Origin: Phoronis australis
Lineage: Eukaryota; Phoronida; Phoronidae
Length of the DNA: 64,000 nt
NCBI GenBank assembly: GCA_002633005.1
Contig: NMRA01000022.1
Span: forward strand, 1,714,502 to 1,778,501
Direction of reading: 5' to 3'
The first letter of the stretch is position 1. Each line of letters opens with the position of its first letter. The notes beneath the pieces were generated by a model. That model did no database searches and was not told the origin of the DNA. It saw nothing but the letters and a program-made list of their open reading frames with translations. Both the position numbers and the translations under genes were made by a program. Positions 48,320-60,889 of the stretch are shown here, piece after piece.

Positions 48320-50185
48320 CCGCGGACACCGGAAGCCCTAATAGAGATGACGGCAATATACACCCGCATGATTCTGGGCGCATAAAAATGATTTGTCTTT
48401 ATCCAGTGGTAATATTTTAAATCAGTGACGTCATTTCCCAATTGGCTGAATGGATTAGTCTGTCAGCACGTAAAAGGTTTGATTACTACACTCTGTCATT
48501 TTTCATATTTTGGTTTTTAAGACTAAGCATATTTTTGTGACCTGTTAGATATGCGAAATAACAATTATCAAATTATTAACCCTTTTCTTGTAGTGTTATC
48601 AAACACCATCAAGATCTCGTCAAAGGCTTTCTATTGATATGACTTACGCAATTCGGTTGAAAAATGGCGGAGTTACGAACAGTTTTAGTGACAGTAAGTA
48701 TAGTAAACACACTTTGCCCATTAGGATAGTGCTTCGAAAATGTAAATGATCCTACGTACATGATCTTAGAACTCAGAAGGTGGTTGTTCATGCGAATGTA
48801 TCTTCAAGGATATTAAATTGTTGCAACATGCCTCTAGAGACGACTTCACATGTACGTTACGCCTTTCAACTAGGCAACGACTGGCATCCTGAAGTGAGAA
48901 TGCTTGGGGACATTAATTAGCCTGGAAGAAATATGAAAATATTGGGATACTTTCAGTGATAAAAGTTTTAAACACATTAACAAAAAATCCTCCCCGTAAT
49001 CCATAGCAAGAAACAACATAGGAACAAAGAAATGCAAACAACAACTCACTGAACTCAGTATGCATAAGATCGCGGTTGACATTCAAATCCTGGAATTCTA
49101 TGATATCGAGCCTTGATGAGCGTTCATAAAAGTTGTCAAAAAGGTTACTATGACGTAGACCAGCCCCGTTTCAGACGGATTTGACCCACCTTGCGTCTCC
49201 TAGTAGCGTTCACTGTAGATGTACTATGCGCGCACCCAGCCTAAAATATAGGGAGGTTCGAATTCTTCGATATGCGGACCTTTATCTGAAACAAATCAAC
49301 GATCGTATCTAGCCTGACTGGGCTGGGCTGATAAAAATGAAAGTTAAGTTATAACGTATTTGAGCTTAAACTAATAGCATTTCTGATTTCCTCGTCAAAT
49401 GTTGATCATGTTCCGTTTTTGAATCACCAAAATCGCCCAACTACAAGAGAATTTAAGACAATCTATTCTGTCCAAACGGATTACCAACGTACTGAGCAAA
49501 AGCCTGAGCTGGGCAGTTAACAAAAGAGCCAGATGTTATCGCACGTTCAGCACCCCTCACGTCTGGAAAAGTTACTGAACGACAGAACGCTGTAATGTGT
49601 AACAGCTAAAAGTGAATTATCGAAGCTCTTTAAACATTTTTGACATAAAGGATTAATTTTGGGTTGGTGAAATGATTTATTATATGGAGTTTATCGGGTG
49701 AACGTTGTACTGAGAAGAGCTGACCAAAAAGTTCGTTCAAAAACTGGTCGATTGAAGAGCAAAAATCGGTTTATTTGTCGCCTGGTCACCATGGTCACAT
49801 TCATTGAATCTATAATTTACCCCAGCGTTTAGGGTGAGCAACCACAACACTGAGCGTAGATTAACTGAACACTTTCATCTTAATTCTTATATGTTATAAA
49901 TATTTATTACAAAAGGGGTTTTAAACAAGGAGTTGATTCAACATCGGACACAAAGTTTTCTTTTCCACACGAATTCGCCACTCATCAGGACATACACTTT
50001 TCTGGTTCATGAATTCTCGTGACCTGTGGTTAATGTCAGCAGCAAAATGAGAATATAGGTCAAGGTGTTTGATCAAAATTCTCTGGGAGACAGTCTTATC
50101 TGAGTCCCTTAGCGATAAATTGACACGTGATTGGTGAGAAGCGCCATCTGTTTGTGGTAAAGGTATTGGATGAGCGGGTACCTTT
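48320..50185. other. Intron without recognisable genes
   Basis: A copy of a dispersed repeat (gcgcgcacccagcctaaaat) lies at about 49217-49270. A minus-strand 93-codon frame (49921-50202) is followed by aataaa about 20 bases after its stop, but has no recognised family. Confidence 0.4.
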
Positions 50186-50187
50186 TG

Positions 50188-50715
50188 CAGCCGCGCCAGC
50201 ACGCATAATTTTCCTCAGGAACTGTTTTTACACCGGCGTTTCTGATTGACTAGTCGAATTCTCAACAGGCAGCGTTTTACGCAAACAAACTGGCATGTGA
50301 CTGAAGTGTAAATGTGGTCTGTTTGTGTAGACAAATTGGTGCTTAAAATTTATATTCAGGAAATGTGAAGCCTAGAAATTGTGATTGCGCCTTTTCGGAA
50401 TGCATCTGTCTACTGTCGATGACTTTTGTTTACAATAGTGTCCTGTATTCATACAGTATGAATAACACACCGGTTAAATCGGCCAGGTGTGTTATGTGCT
50501 TCAAGCACGCGGCTATTAAACATCACTGCGGAAACGAAATAATTTCTGCGACGCCACTTGCTTGACAAGACTAAAAATCGCTCACAATCCGCCATTTTTT
50601 CACAGTGTTGTAAAGCTAACCAATGACTGCTGAGGTTACCGGTACATCAACCAATGCTAAAGCGCGTGCCACTGCGTGATACCTGGGTGCTGGCTAGGCA
50701 CGTGGGGGACCAACG
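50188..50715. mobile_element. Relative of the inner MITE of 29.4 kb
   Basis: It matches 29436-29960 over most of its length, for example tttttacaccggcgtttctg and gaataacacaccggttaaat. The left end is truncated and the right end diverged. No target duplication was found. Confidence 0.8.
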
Positions 50716-51622
50716 AGAGTTTGTATGCTCAACTGTTTCAAAACTCGACTTAAATTTCTGTCTAACTTACGGCCGAAGACCAAAAACGGACTAAACGCTC
50801 ATGAAACTTCCTTTTGTCAAATATTGAACCTTGTACATTTCGTCTTATGTTTCATGAAAGTTACTGTTAACAAGATTTTCTGAATTTGAGGGAAAATCTC
50901 TTGAGGTGAAATCAAATACGGAACATAAACTTTTTTATTTTGTTTTAGTGAAAAGGAATTAGCTTTCTTGACGACCGTTCATTTGAATGAATAATGGTGC
51001 CACTGATAGTGTACCGGTAGTTATTTGTGTTATTGTTCTGGTGGAAACAAGCTAACATGTATTCAAAATTATAAAAACAACCGGGACATTCAAGGCTCGA
51101 CGTGATTTTAGGTGCAATCCTTCTCCGCTGGCGAGCGGTCCCACGGCCGAGCTGTCAACGTCAAAGCTAAGCGCCACTACATGCGCGCACCCAGCCTAAA
51201 AATGGGGGGAGAGCTCCAATTGTTGAGAATGTGGACCTTTTACAAAGAATTCAAGGGGTATATTCAGAGCAATGAATTGTGCATTCGCCGAATTTTTGTA
51301 GTTCCTGCCTTTTTGCTGCACTTTTGTCTCGTTTTCTATTTTTTTCGCAATTTTTGTTTCTCTAAGACGGACTTTTTGCTTACTTCGTTCTAGACCCTCG
51401 ACCCCCCGGGTGCGCGCATGTACTACTGTATCGCCTGTGTACGTGGAAACATAATCTATGGTGGAAATAAGTGAGCACATGTCAAGAAATTGGCAAAAAT
51501 AAAAACCTGTCGAAATGAATGAAAATCTCACAATTTGGAGCGTATATACTATATTGCATGTGACTACAGACCTGAAAAGCCGCAGTCTAGTGCAAAATAA
51601 TGGGCAATTTTGGCGTTTTTAG

Positions 51623-51952
51623 ACGGACCAACGCTCGTGTTTGTCACCCACAACATTAGCAATCAATACATTCGAAATGTGACGAACAAGACTGTGGAAG
51701 TATTGAGCGGCAAAACACAGCTATTGACTTGCACAACAGACATGTCTTGGAAAACAGTTGACATCCTGTGGACGTACGCAAGCGCACGCGTAGTGGAAAC
51801 CAAACAAATCTGGCAACTCGGCAGAACGTTCACGAAAAGCCTGGTGCTCAAACCTCAGTCTACATGGCATGGAGACGTCGTCACCTGCAGTGCTTTCAAC
51901 GTAGCTCACAATGCATTTATAGCCAACTCCTCCTACACTCTTAAGGTTGTAG
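51623..51952 (+). CDS. Ig-domain exon 9
   Basis: The acceptor is gcgtttttag and the donor is gtgagt; 109 full codons. Cys36, Trp49 and Cys88 form the core. The second Cys lies in VVTCSAFN. Sequons are dense near the start (N10, N18, N21). It begins a cluster of three Ig exons within 2.3 kb (51623, 52350, 53601), the tightest spacing in the gene. Confidence 0.86.
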
Positions 51953-52349
51953 GTGAGTGCAGCATCTGCGAAACCACCTTAATTGTTCACGTCAAATCAT
52001 CTCTGGTTTACTCTAGTCGGACGGTATTCACCGTGTGAGTTGTGATGTCTACATGTAAATGTCAGCCCGATCCGTCGACGATGCGAGCAGTAAATTTTTA
52101 AAGCACTGAAATTACCTTTGATTTGATTGAGGAAAATTTGAGACCATTTATAACAGTCTGTCGTATGAATCAATACTATGAAGTCGCTTTAGAGGAATTT
52201 TGAACCTGCGTTCATGGGTTTTTGGTAACGAACCCTCGGCTTTGCATCCCTGTTATTGTAACGAAGAGGTAGAAATCAAGTAACGATTGAGATTAAAGAG
52301 TTGGATCACTAGCGATATCGATTAACTTCATCTTGACCATTTTTTGCAG

Positions 52350-52670
52350 ATGGGCCGAGTCGGGTGCATATAACTATATCGGACGGGCAGGATGTGGTGA
52401 AGGAAGTGAAGATGTACTCCGGTCAACCAGATTTGACACTCTCCTGTACAACGGACTATGTCTACCCTTGGGCGGATTTAGTATGGCAGCCTGCCGGTGA
52501 AGTCTCCCAAAGTGTTAGACTTGGAAATACGTTCCAACGAAACACGATTATTAACGTTGATAATTTTACCGACGTCATAGTGAAGACTTGCGTGGCTACA
52601 CGCACAAACCATCCACTTAACTTTCACTTGACGCCTTCGGCCAATGCTTCCGTAACCATCAGGAATACTC
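52350..52670 (+). CDS. Ig-domain exon 10
   Basis: The acceptor is tttttgcag and the donor is gtgagt; 106 full codons. Cys32, Trp45 and Cys80 form the core. The motif VYPWADLVW precedes the Trp. It is only 397 bp downstream of exon 9. The second half is less regular than in the others, with KTCVATRTN at the second Cys. Sequons include N64, N71 and one late site at NASVT. Confidence 0.85.
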
Positions 52671-53600
52671 GTGAGTGAGGCTCCAACTATGATCGTTCCT
52701 TTTGTTGGTCAGAGCAGCCACTTGTGACATAGGGGGGATAATATATGTCGACTGAGACAACGTATGCAGTCACTTTGTGATGCTACGTATTGTGACTACC
52801 TAAAAGCGTCCATCTTCAACAAAAATGTTTTGCTGTATTCATGATGTAGGCCTACGCAATACTGCGTGTAACCATAGGTTAAGGTAACGGCAAATAAAAA
52901 CTTCGACGAAGAACTCTCCTGGTAGATATGGTGGATGTTTCAAGGATCTCAATGAAGATCCAAGGTCAAAGTTGGAGGATTACTGAGAAAAACAGGCATT
53001 TACAATTCCAAATGTTAAAGTTTACAAATCAACGTGACCGCAAACGAGGCTCGCGTCAGACATGGTTAGTATTATCTCCAACCATGCAATCCTGAACTTT
53101 CCGCGTTTAACTTCCTACTACCTCGTTTTGGTTTTTCACAATTTCCTGAATCCCCGCTAGACTCTGGATCCGCCTATGCCCCAAAAAGCCTAGTGTACAG
53201 ACTACCTTTCAACACACCGGGGGGAAAATGCATCGCCAGTGTTTATTGCACATAGTGTTGCATCCGACATGTATTGTCGCCCGGCTGACAATGTGTTAAA
53301 GGCATGCAGGCCTATCGTCGCGTTGGTCCTGTATTGTCGCTCCAACAGCGTTCTCTTTAACAGCATCCTTTTCCCCCTTTCTGCTGTTGTTTTTTCATCA
53401 GCTCGAATTCAGTTCTTAATAAGTAAATTCAACCGTTCCGCTAATTTTAATGAGTGAAATCGCCTGTTCGGCGGCCATTGATCGCTCTAACGTACGAGCG
53501 GCTGAAAAGAATGCCTGTCATACATGTACATGTATGTTTGCATGTACGTTTATAGTGAACGTCATTGGACTCCGTTCTCACCACGATTGGGGTATTTCAG

Positions 53601-53921
53601 ACGGACCGCGCGTTGTGCAAATATACATAAGAAATCGGCCAATCGGCTACGAGGACAAGCATATTGATGAGGGTATGACCTTGGACGCCAGATGTGTTGC
53701 CGAAGATTACTCACCAGGTGTTACAATTGATTGGATTATGCTGACAACTCCTGACGACGTGTATGAGCATTCGGAAGTCGGACAATTTAGGACGATAAAA
53801 TCTGAAAGTTCCCTTAGGTCCTTCGTAGATTTCCAGTTGCACGGATCCAAGGTTACATGCAAGGCGACGAATACGGGAAACTTGGCTCAAGTCAATGCAT
53901 CATTTAGGTTATTGGTTCATT
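53601..53921 (+). CDS. Ig-domain exon 11
   Basis: The acceptor is gggtatttcag and the donor is gtaagt; 106 full codons. Cys31, Trp44 and Cys86 form the core. It opens with GPRVVQIYI and has KVTCKATNTG at the second Cys. The reading frame extends upstream of the acceptor to an ATG at 53450, but that part lacks Ig character and lies in the intron. Confidence 0.86.
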
Positions 53922-54867
53922 GTAAGTAAATCTGGGAATTCAAAACGCCCCTTCCTTAGATTTTTTTGGTGTACCAACTTGTCGCAGTCATGCATTTTCA
54001 AATAATACTTTCGGGACATAAAATGCTTCTTGACTGACTGAGATTGTTTAACTTGTACTATCTGGTGCACAAAATTTGAGTCATAATCACTCCTAATTTT
54101 CTCTTGAGTAATACCCATACCCGTATTCTACACAAGACAACTGCGTAAGGTTTGATAAGCGGGGGAAAAATGCGAGCTCGACCCCCTCCTTCAGTCGGCT
54201 TTAGTCTCACCGCGACTGCCACCACCCATTTTAGCCCGGAGGTCCGACACCATAATTTCCCCCCGTCATCTTCGGTCGACAACCTAGTACTTGTCCATGC
54301 ACCTCCATCGTCACTAATTGTACCACTTGACAACACCTTTACCTCCGCTCGTAGGAAAGTACACATTGTTGGGCAATGAAGCCGGCATCAGTCCATCGTC
54401 CATGGTCGTCGCCTATTTCGCATCTTGCTCCATCGCCATCATAGGCACGCAGAGTTTACTGCTAGGGGAGCAAATAGTGTACAGGCAGCCTCCAAAAACT
54501 TACCTTTCCACGCTTCAACAAAATTACGTAAAAAAGTTGTCCGCTTATTTTTGTACTTTTTCACTTCATTACAGAACCAAAAACATGGGCTGCCCGAATC
54601 ATTTTTTGAGCCATGTACAAAAGTAAGGTAAGATACCCCTACTGCGGGCTGTAAAATCTGGAGAAACGTGAGGAGGAGGATCATCACCTCAGAATCCGGC
54701 CCTTAGGAAAGTAAACATTATTGAAGGGGAGGGGGAGACCCAGCTGAGACTTTTGCGCCCCTTCCCCATTGGCACCATTGCCCCTTCCCTCCATTCTCCA
54801 GATGTCGCCCTATTCCACCCGCCATACGTCGCGCGGAAGCAAACATCAGTATTGATAGGGACCACAA

Positions 54868-56475
54868 CACCCCACAAACGACACAACCGTACACCCTACA
54901 AACTTGACTGTTTACAAAACTGTATTCTCACAATCATCACAAACACCCCCACAAACTCTCCACAAGACACCTCCACAAATTCACAACTCTTCACAAGCCA
55001 CCAGAGAAGCCACAACACAACAGAGATAGGTGTCGCTTGTAACTAGTTACATACCAGGCGGGTGTTCAGTTGGCCCAAGGACCTATGCTAGGACCTAGCT
55101 AAAATCTAGTCAAAGTCACGTGTTCATTTAAAGTACACGGCAATATCTCACGTAATCCCGCGAAGTCTTGCTTTTTAACGAGGTCCTAGCGTTGCTGAAC
55201 GGGAGGCAGCATTAGTAAACACTAGCCGGTCAAGTTCAATACAGGAACACAGGGGCATTACTGGAATAATTTTTCCCAAACAAAGGCGCCGACTCTCTAG
55301 GTGAAGGCTGCGTGCAGAATAAATTGATTGGCACCAGGCCCGACTGTGCCGCCGATAACAAGCCTACAATTGGAAAGATAAGTTACCCTGAAGTACTGGG
55401 CGTGTATTCGGTGGTCGGTGCCAAAATCTGTTGAAACTGTGGAAACACAGGACATGTGTTGGCAGTGAGCAGTATGAGAGAACCACTGTACCTACAAGCA
55501 TTTCTCAGTTAAAAACTGGACTCGGCAAAGTAAATGCTGATATCCAGTGCACAGAGCACCAAAAAGGTGACAAACCATAATGACACCGAGCAACGCAGTT
55601 CCCATGTGACATTCATCCTACTTATAGAGTGAAGTCGGGGAAAACCATGAGAACTATTCTCGCCAGTCTATGTACATGTACTAGTCACCATCGGTATGAG
55701 CGACATCATAAATGTGCTATTCGACATACAACCTCCGAGGAACCCTAACCGTTCATGTACCATCAGTAAATACGACCACATACAGACTTCATAGTTTCAA
55801 ACATGTCTCCTCTTAGTGACGGAACCCTCCAGACGGTGCCATTAAAAGTTTATATGAGCTTTATGAGCTTATCATCCTTCAAGTGTCTTAACAGAATATT
55901 AAAACCGGATTCTCTGCTGCAAGTATGTGTATACGTTCCTTAGTTAGTCTTTGTAAACTTCATGTAATGAATGTCCCTGCTCTCAATCCTTTTTTCGTGT
56001 ATAGTTATCACATAATACTACTTTGTGATGCTGACCTAATTGTATCACAACTTCTTCTAAATACTGTAAATATTTTAATGCAACTCTTGCTTTAGATCGA
56101 CTACCTACGGGCTAGTGTTCACCGTTCGTGTTGCTTTGAGTATAAATAAACAGACTATGTATGTATGATGTACCAACATGTATGTAAAACCTAACTTGCT
56201 AATGCCTAAGTCACGCCCACATACGTATCTCTCACATGATTCTCGTAATCATACCTACTGAGATAGCGACACCTGTTTCTGGTGTGTTGTGGAATTTGTA
56301 GTGTTATGTATTGTGTAGGGGTGGTGTTGTCAGAATATGGGGAAAGTGTGTGAATTGTGGGATGTTGTTTCGATTGTGGGGGATGTTGTAGATGGTTTTA
56401 GAGTGTTGTAGTCATTGTTTGTGTGCGGAGGGGTGGGGGGGGGGTTGTGGTGTGTGTGGGGTGTTGTTGGACCTA
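54868..56475. mobile_element. Element with CA-rich inverted ends
   Basis: The left arm (54868-55040) is a run of cacaa, cacccc and acaac words starting accacaacaccccacaa. The right arm (56290-56475) is its approximate reverse complement, ending gtggggtgttgttggacc. Between them lies about 1.25 kb with no recognised gene, plus a MITE copy (55061-55208). Part of the arm pairing could be shared low complexity and not true homology. Confidence 0.5.
55061..55208. mobile_element. Short copy of the outer MITE of 29.3 kb
   Basis: It ends gttgctgaacgggaggca and contains ctagtcaaagtcacgtgttc, matching the reverse complement of 29277-29400. The left end keeps only part of the terminal repeat. Confidence 0.68.
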
Positions 56476-56782
56476 TACGCTTCCATACATCATAACCCGA
56501 GTAACCATGTTACAACTAAGTTTGTAGTCATGGAAAGCGAGAATGAGAGCTAAAGGCTGAGATTTCATGTCTGTATTTCTCAAGTGAACTATGGCTGTAA
56601 GCTACATGTAGCAGCTGAACGTGTGAAAATATGAATTGGATAGACCAGGGTAGCCGCTGCTTAGCTATGATTTACTTGAGCCAGGAAGCTCAGCTCTTTC
56701 CTATCTATCGGTACTGGCCATAAGGTAACAACAACCATTCGGTAACAGCAGTGCTACGGTGACTGTTCCGATTCATTTCTAG

Positions 56783-57076
56783 TTGGCCCTAAAAGAGCAG
56801 ATGCCTTAGTCGACGACAAGCAAGTAAGTCTCGTCCGCGTAAACGAAAGCGACTCAATCACATTGTCGTGTAGAACCGATGACGTATTCCCCTCGGCCGT
56901 AGTGGAGTGGTCGCACGGGACTGATAAGGCCTCGTATCGCCAGGGTATGCGATATTATTCACGCACGACGCTATCCGAGGTATCCAAGGGAATGAACCGC
57001 CGCAATGTTACCTGCACTGCAAAGCGTCCTGATTCAGTCAGTTCAGTTAAGGCAGAGGTTACACTATACGTTACAC
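56783..57076 (+). CDS. Ig-domain exon 12
   Basis: The acceptor is attcatttctag and the donor is gtacgt; 97 full codons, the shortest Ig exon. Cys29, Trp42 and Cys77 form the core. DDVFPSAVVEW precedes the Trp and NVTCTAKR surrounds the second Cys. The start is GPKRADALVDDKQ, similar to exon 13 (GPKSVIVTDDKQ), so exons 12 and 13 may be sisters. Confidence 0.85.
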
Positions 57077-57954
57077 GTACGTAATGCGGTGTGCGCTAAT
57101 CTGAAAAAGTTTCGAATGTTCGCTGTATTTCCGTATCGTGTGCATAGTTTAGACATAGCTGCTCAAATATTTTCACGCTCATCAAAATTCTAGAAATGCC
57201 CAACTTTTCTGGATTTTCTTCTTTTGAAAATTGTGTGCACTTTGCTAAAAATGTGAATTGCTCTTCTTTCGTTGTGGTACGAATCTCATGACTCCAATGC
57301 GTCGACACATCTGAAGTAACGTGTTAGCCCGCAGATGAGTCACTTACCCAGAAGCAGATAGAAAAGCTCTTGCTATTTCACATTGCATCATTAGGTGAAT
57401 GAGGACTTGATCTTTGTAGGACTTCTCAAAAAGTTTTAGCATCACTATAATATAATCTTTTCTTACGCCACCATTTTCACATTGATAAAAGGTGTTCAAA
57501 ATTTGAGGATATTGCCGAAAATTGAAAATAAGTCTCCAAACAAGATGTACATGTTTAATAAGAGAAGTTAATTGCGTGTCTCATCATAAATCTTGCGAAT
57601 CAAATAGCAAGTTCAATTAAGAAAAAAACATAACGAAATTAAATTATAAAAATTAAAGTTGTGTGCCACCTAGTGGAAGAATTAAGTAGTGGCCTTTTAC
57701 ATTGTACAACAGACACTGCATCTCTTTGTTTTTTTAATGACATAGTTGGGAATATTATTTAGGAATTCATTCAGGATATTAAATGTGGAGTACTGGTGTG
57801 CCACAAATTCACATAATTAATATACAAGGACACAAGAGCTAACTTTGTGTAAAAAAAACAAGGAAACAAGATTTTCAGATTTATTGAATAAAAAACATTT
57901 CATCTCAAGAAATCAATTCAACGTTTGCAGATCATCCTCCAGGGCTCTGGATCC

Positions 57955-58140
57955 CTAGAAATTGGGGCCGAATATCGACCCCATTCTCTTCACAAAAATA
58001 TTCAAAACTCACACGAAATTACCCTCATCAGGTCGAAAAATTCGCCTGCGAACAATCAAACATTCCCCTCATGCTTTGAGACAACCTCAAAAATATCGTG
58101 ATGACTTTAGTCACGAGGCCGCCCGACACCAGAAACGTCA
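57955..58140. repeat. Dispersed repeat, copy 2
   Basis: This is a diverged direct copy of 39570-39690: ggggccgaatatcgacccca, then aaaaatattcaaaactca, then cattcccctcat. Confidence 0.6.
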
Positions 58141-58743
58141 TAAACTGGTTTCCTTATAAAACAAGTGTCACTTACAGGAGTGTTAGAACCATTTTTGTGA
58201 TATTACACTCTCGCGTATTGACACGCAAAACCAAAAACCTCCATGTGTCCTTGGCTGAAAGTGGCACCCAAACAAGTTCTACAAGAGGAGAAATATGAAA
58301 AACCATGCAGTAGAGCACAGAAACATACAGAAAAGTGTCTTTTCAATGGTGCACTTTTCTTAGAAACAGTCCCAAGTCAGACCGCACTTGAAATCATCTC
58401 GGAAGTATTTGTGTTCTTCTGACGGTGACTAGAGGTTGGTACTTCATAATGACTTAATGTTATATACAGTGTACATACTGATTAGTGAATTCATAAAAGA
58501 GTTTAGAATCCCCTCTGAGTAAAAAACGCCGCGAAAACTTACCTTTTAGGCGGTACAGGCAGCGTTCCATCGGGTGAGTGAGGGCACTGTTGCTCGTGCA
58601 ACTTGTGTCTTAAAGAATTTTAGCAAGAGCACAGGGTAGTGCCATCCACTGTATGCTGATCCTACAATGCTCCACGTTCCATCTAAATCCCTTTAGGGAC
58701 GGCGCATACATGAACTGACTACTATAGGAGAATAAAGCCTAAT

Positions 58744-59150
58744 TAGATTTTTGTTCATTAACGTTAACTAAAAGGATACTAGGCCCTGTTTTGATGACTT
58801 CAATCGATGATCGTTCTGTCACCTGCTGATGCATGGTCGGCGCACTATAGGAGGCTGGGGAGCTACACCCCCACTTTTTTCACTGCTGCGCCGCCCATGT
58901 GATGCAACATTGGCGCCAATCGTGGAAATCAAAGACATGAATCAACTAAAACTCATCCTCCCCATGTCACAGATTGGACCTAATGGTCCTTGGTGGGTGG
59001 CATTTTCCCACAGTTTCCGCGAAATTCGCTAAAAGCATAGGACACGCTTTCCGGTTTAGCAAACTTTGAAAGGTTGCTGAGGATCGGTTACAGAACATTA
59101 TTTTGTGTCGGAGAACTGGATGTGAAAGCCGCTTTTAGAATCTGTTAATA
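58744..59150. repeat. Dispersed repeat, paralogous to 61690-62045
   Basis: Shared blocks include ccctgttttgatgacttcaa, a tctgtcacctg block, tttcccacagtttccgc and gaactggatgtgaaag. The copy at 61690-62045 lacks the 66-bp insertion found here at 58834. Confidence 0.7.
58834..58899. mobile_element. 66-bp mini-MITE with target duplication
   Basis: It has short inverted ends (tggtcggcgca and tgcgccgcccatg). Direct repeats tgatgca at 58827-58833 and 58900-58906 flank it. The paralogous site near 61780-61790 reads tgatgca once with no insert. Confidence 0.75.
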
Positions 59151-59788
59151 AGCCAAAACCATGGGCTGCGCAGCACTGAAAAATGTGGAGGCTAAATCCC
59201 CCACCCTCTGTGGTGCACCAGCGATAGACCATGGGCGGTGCAGTACCGAAAAAAATGGTGCTATATCCCCCAGTCAACTATGGTGCGCTGCCCAGGAAAA
59301 CCAGGTTTGGTATCCTTTCAAGCAGAAGTGCGCGTTGAATAAGTCANAACATTGGCGCCAATCGTGGAAACCAAAGACATGAATCAACTAAAACTCATCC
59401 TCCCCATGTCACAGATTGGACCTAATGGTCCTTGGTGGGTGGCATTTTCCCACAGTTTCCGCGAAATTCGCTAAAAGCATAGGACACGCTTTCCGGTTTG
59501 GCAAACTTTGAAAGGTTGCTGAGGATCGGTTACAGAACATTATTTTGTGTCGGAGAACTGGATGTGAAAGCCGCTTTTAGAATCTGTTAATAAGCCAAAA
59601 CCATGGGCTGCGCAGCACTGAAAAATGTGGAGGCTAAATCCCCCACCCTCTGTGGTGCACCAGCGATAGACCATGGGCGGTGCAGTACCGAAAAAAATGG
59701 TGCTATATCCCCCAGTCAACTATGGTGCGCTGCCCAGGAAAACCAGGTTTGGTATCCTTTCAAGCAGAAGTGCGCGTTGAATAAGTCA
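58906..59788 (+). repeat. 441-bp near-identical tandem duplication split by one N
   Basis: Copies at 58906-59346 and 59348-59788 differ at only a few bases. The junction base at 59347 is N. Each copy contains two inverted mini-MITE copies (59163-59290 and 59605-59732). Confidence 0.92.
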
Positions 59789-60009
59789 AAGCAGAATGAA
59801 GTTCATTAACGAACTAATTCAGCGCGTTGATTAATCACATGTCAACAAGCAGAAAGGCACTCGTTTAAGAACCCATTGGCTCTTTATATGGTAGACCTCA
59901 CAGTCAGTTGAATATATGCACAGTAATATGCGACACGATAAACAAGCTCCGCCTATTACGAAATAAAGCCCACACTCATAACGTTTCGACAATATTTTCT
60001 TTCAGATTA

Positions 60010-60420
60010 GAACATGCTGTTATAAGTGCCTTTTGCACTTAGAGGGACACCTTAGGAGGCCGTTGATATCTTTAATTCCTTCCAACCCGAATAAATACTT
60101 CCGTAATCAAACTTCGTTCAGTTCCTCAAATCGGCAAATGCACATTTTTACACTGTGCTCCCTCCTATTTTACCGCGCCCGGCATGAGCGGGCGCAGTGT
60201 TAAAATGGCCAGTTGCCAATTTGGGCAACTGAACGAAGGTCAGCCAAAATGTTTGAGTATTCATTAGGGTTGGAAGGAATCAAAGACATGGACGGCCTCC
60301 TAAGGTGTCTTCCTGTGCGCAAATGCTACTTATGAAAACGCGACTTTGATATTTTAATCAGATTGAGCCATAATTCGTCGAAAAGCTTCCAGCGTATGAA
60401 GCTCATGCTATAAGATCTTC
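60010..60420. mobile_element. Diverged relative of the Mutator-like MITE
   Basis: Inverted blocks caccttaggaggccgttgat and its counterpart cggcctcctaaggtgtc face each other around an AT/GC-mixed centre. The wording matches the arms of the element at 41746-42677. No target duplication was found. Confidence 0.7.
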
Positions 60421-60559
60421 ATCGTCTCTACTGGGGCCAGCGAGAGACAACGGTCACTATCTACTATACGACTGTCAGAACTATCCATTATTCGCTTGCT
60501 TAATTATTCCTTTTACAAGTAAATGGATTCCTTCTTTGATGCAGTATTGTCCGTTGCAG

Positions 60560-60889
60560 ATGGCCCCAAGTCAGTGATAGTAACTGATGACAAGCAACGG
60601 AAATTCAGCGAAAACGCTGACATGGATGTCATCACGGGAGTAACGTACACTCTGAATTGCCTCACTGATGACGTGTGGCCTGGAGTGCACATTGAATGGC
60701 ACGGGGCGTCTGGTCTGGGCGAGCAGATGGATGTGAGATCGCAACAGTCGAAGACCGGAATACGAGTATCAACGCAACTGAGCATGGAGCCAAACATTTC
60801 AAGTGACGAGCAGGTGTTGTGGTGCATCGCCGTAAACTCTGACAATGCTGGCATATCAGCAAAAGCAAAACTTACGCTGAAAATAATAC
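60560..60889 (+). CDS. Ig-domain exon 13 (membrane-proximal)
   Basis: The acceptor is tccgttgcag and the donor is gtgagt; 109 full codons. Cys33, Trp46 and Cys88 form the core. DDVWPGVHIEW precedes the Trp. The second Cys has an unusual Trp before it (VLWCIAVN) in place of the Thr-Cys seen in most sisters. It is the last Ig exon before the membrane exon, 1.7 kb away. Confidence 0.86.

Noticed and set aside
53450-53600. Upstream ATG extension of Ig exon 11
   Set aside because: The frame is open, but the part before the acceptor at 53600 has no Ig character, and the acceptor and Gly-Pro start match all sister exons.
59161-59809. Two identical peptides starting MGCAALKNVEAKSP
   Set aside because: They arise from the mini-MITE copies inside the duplicated 441-bp block and are not conserved protein.
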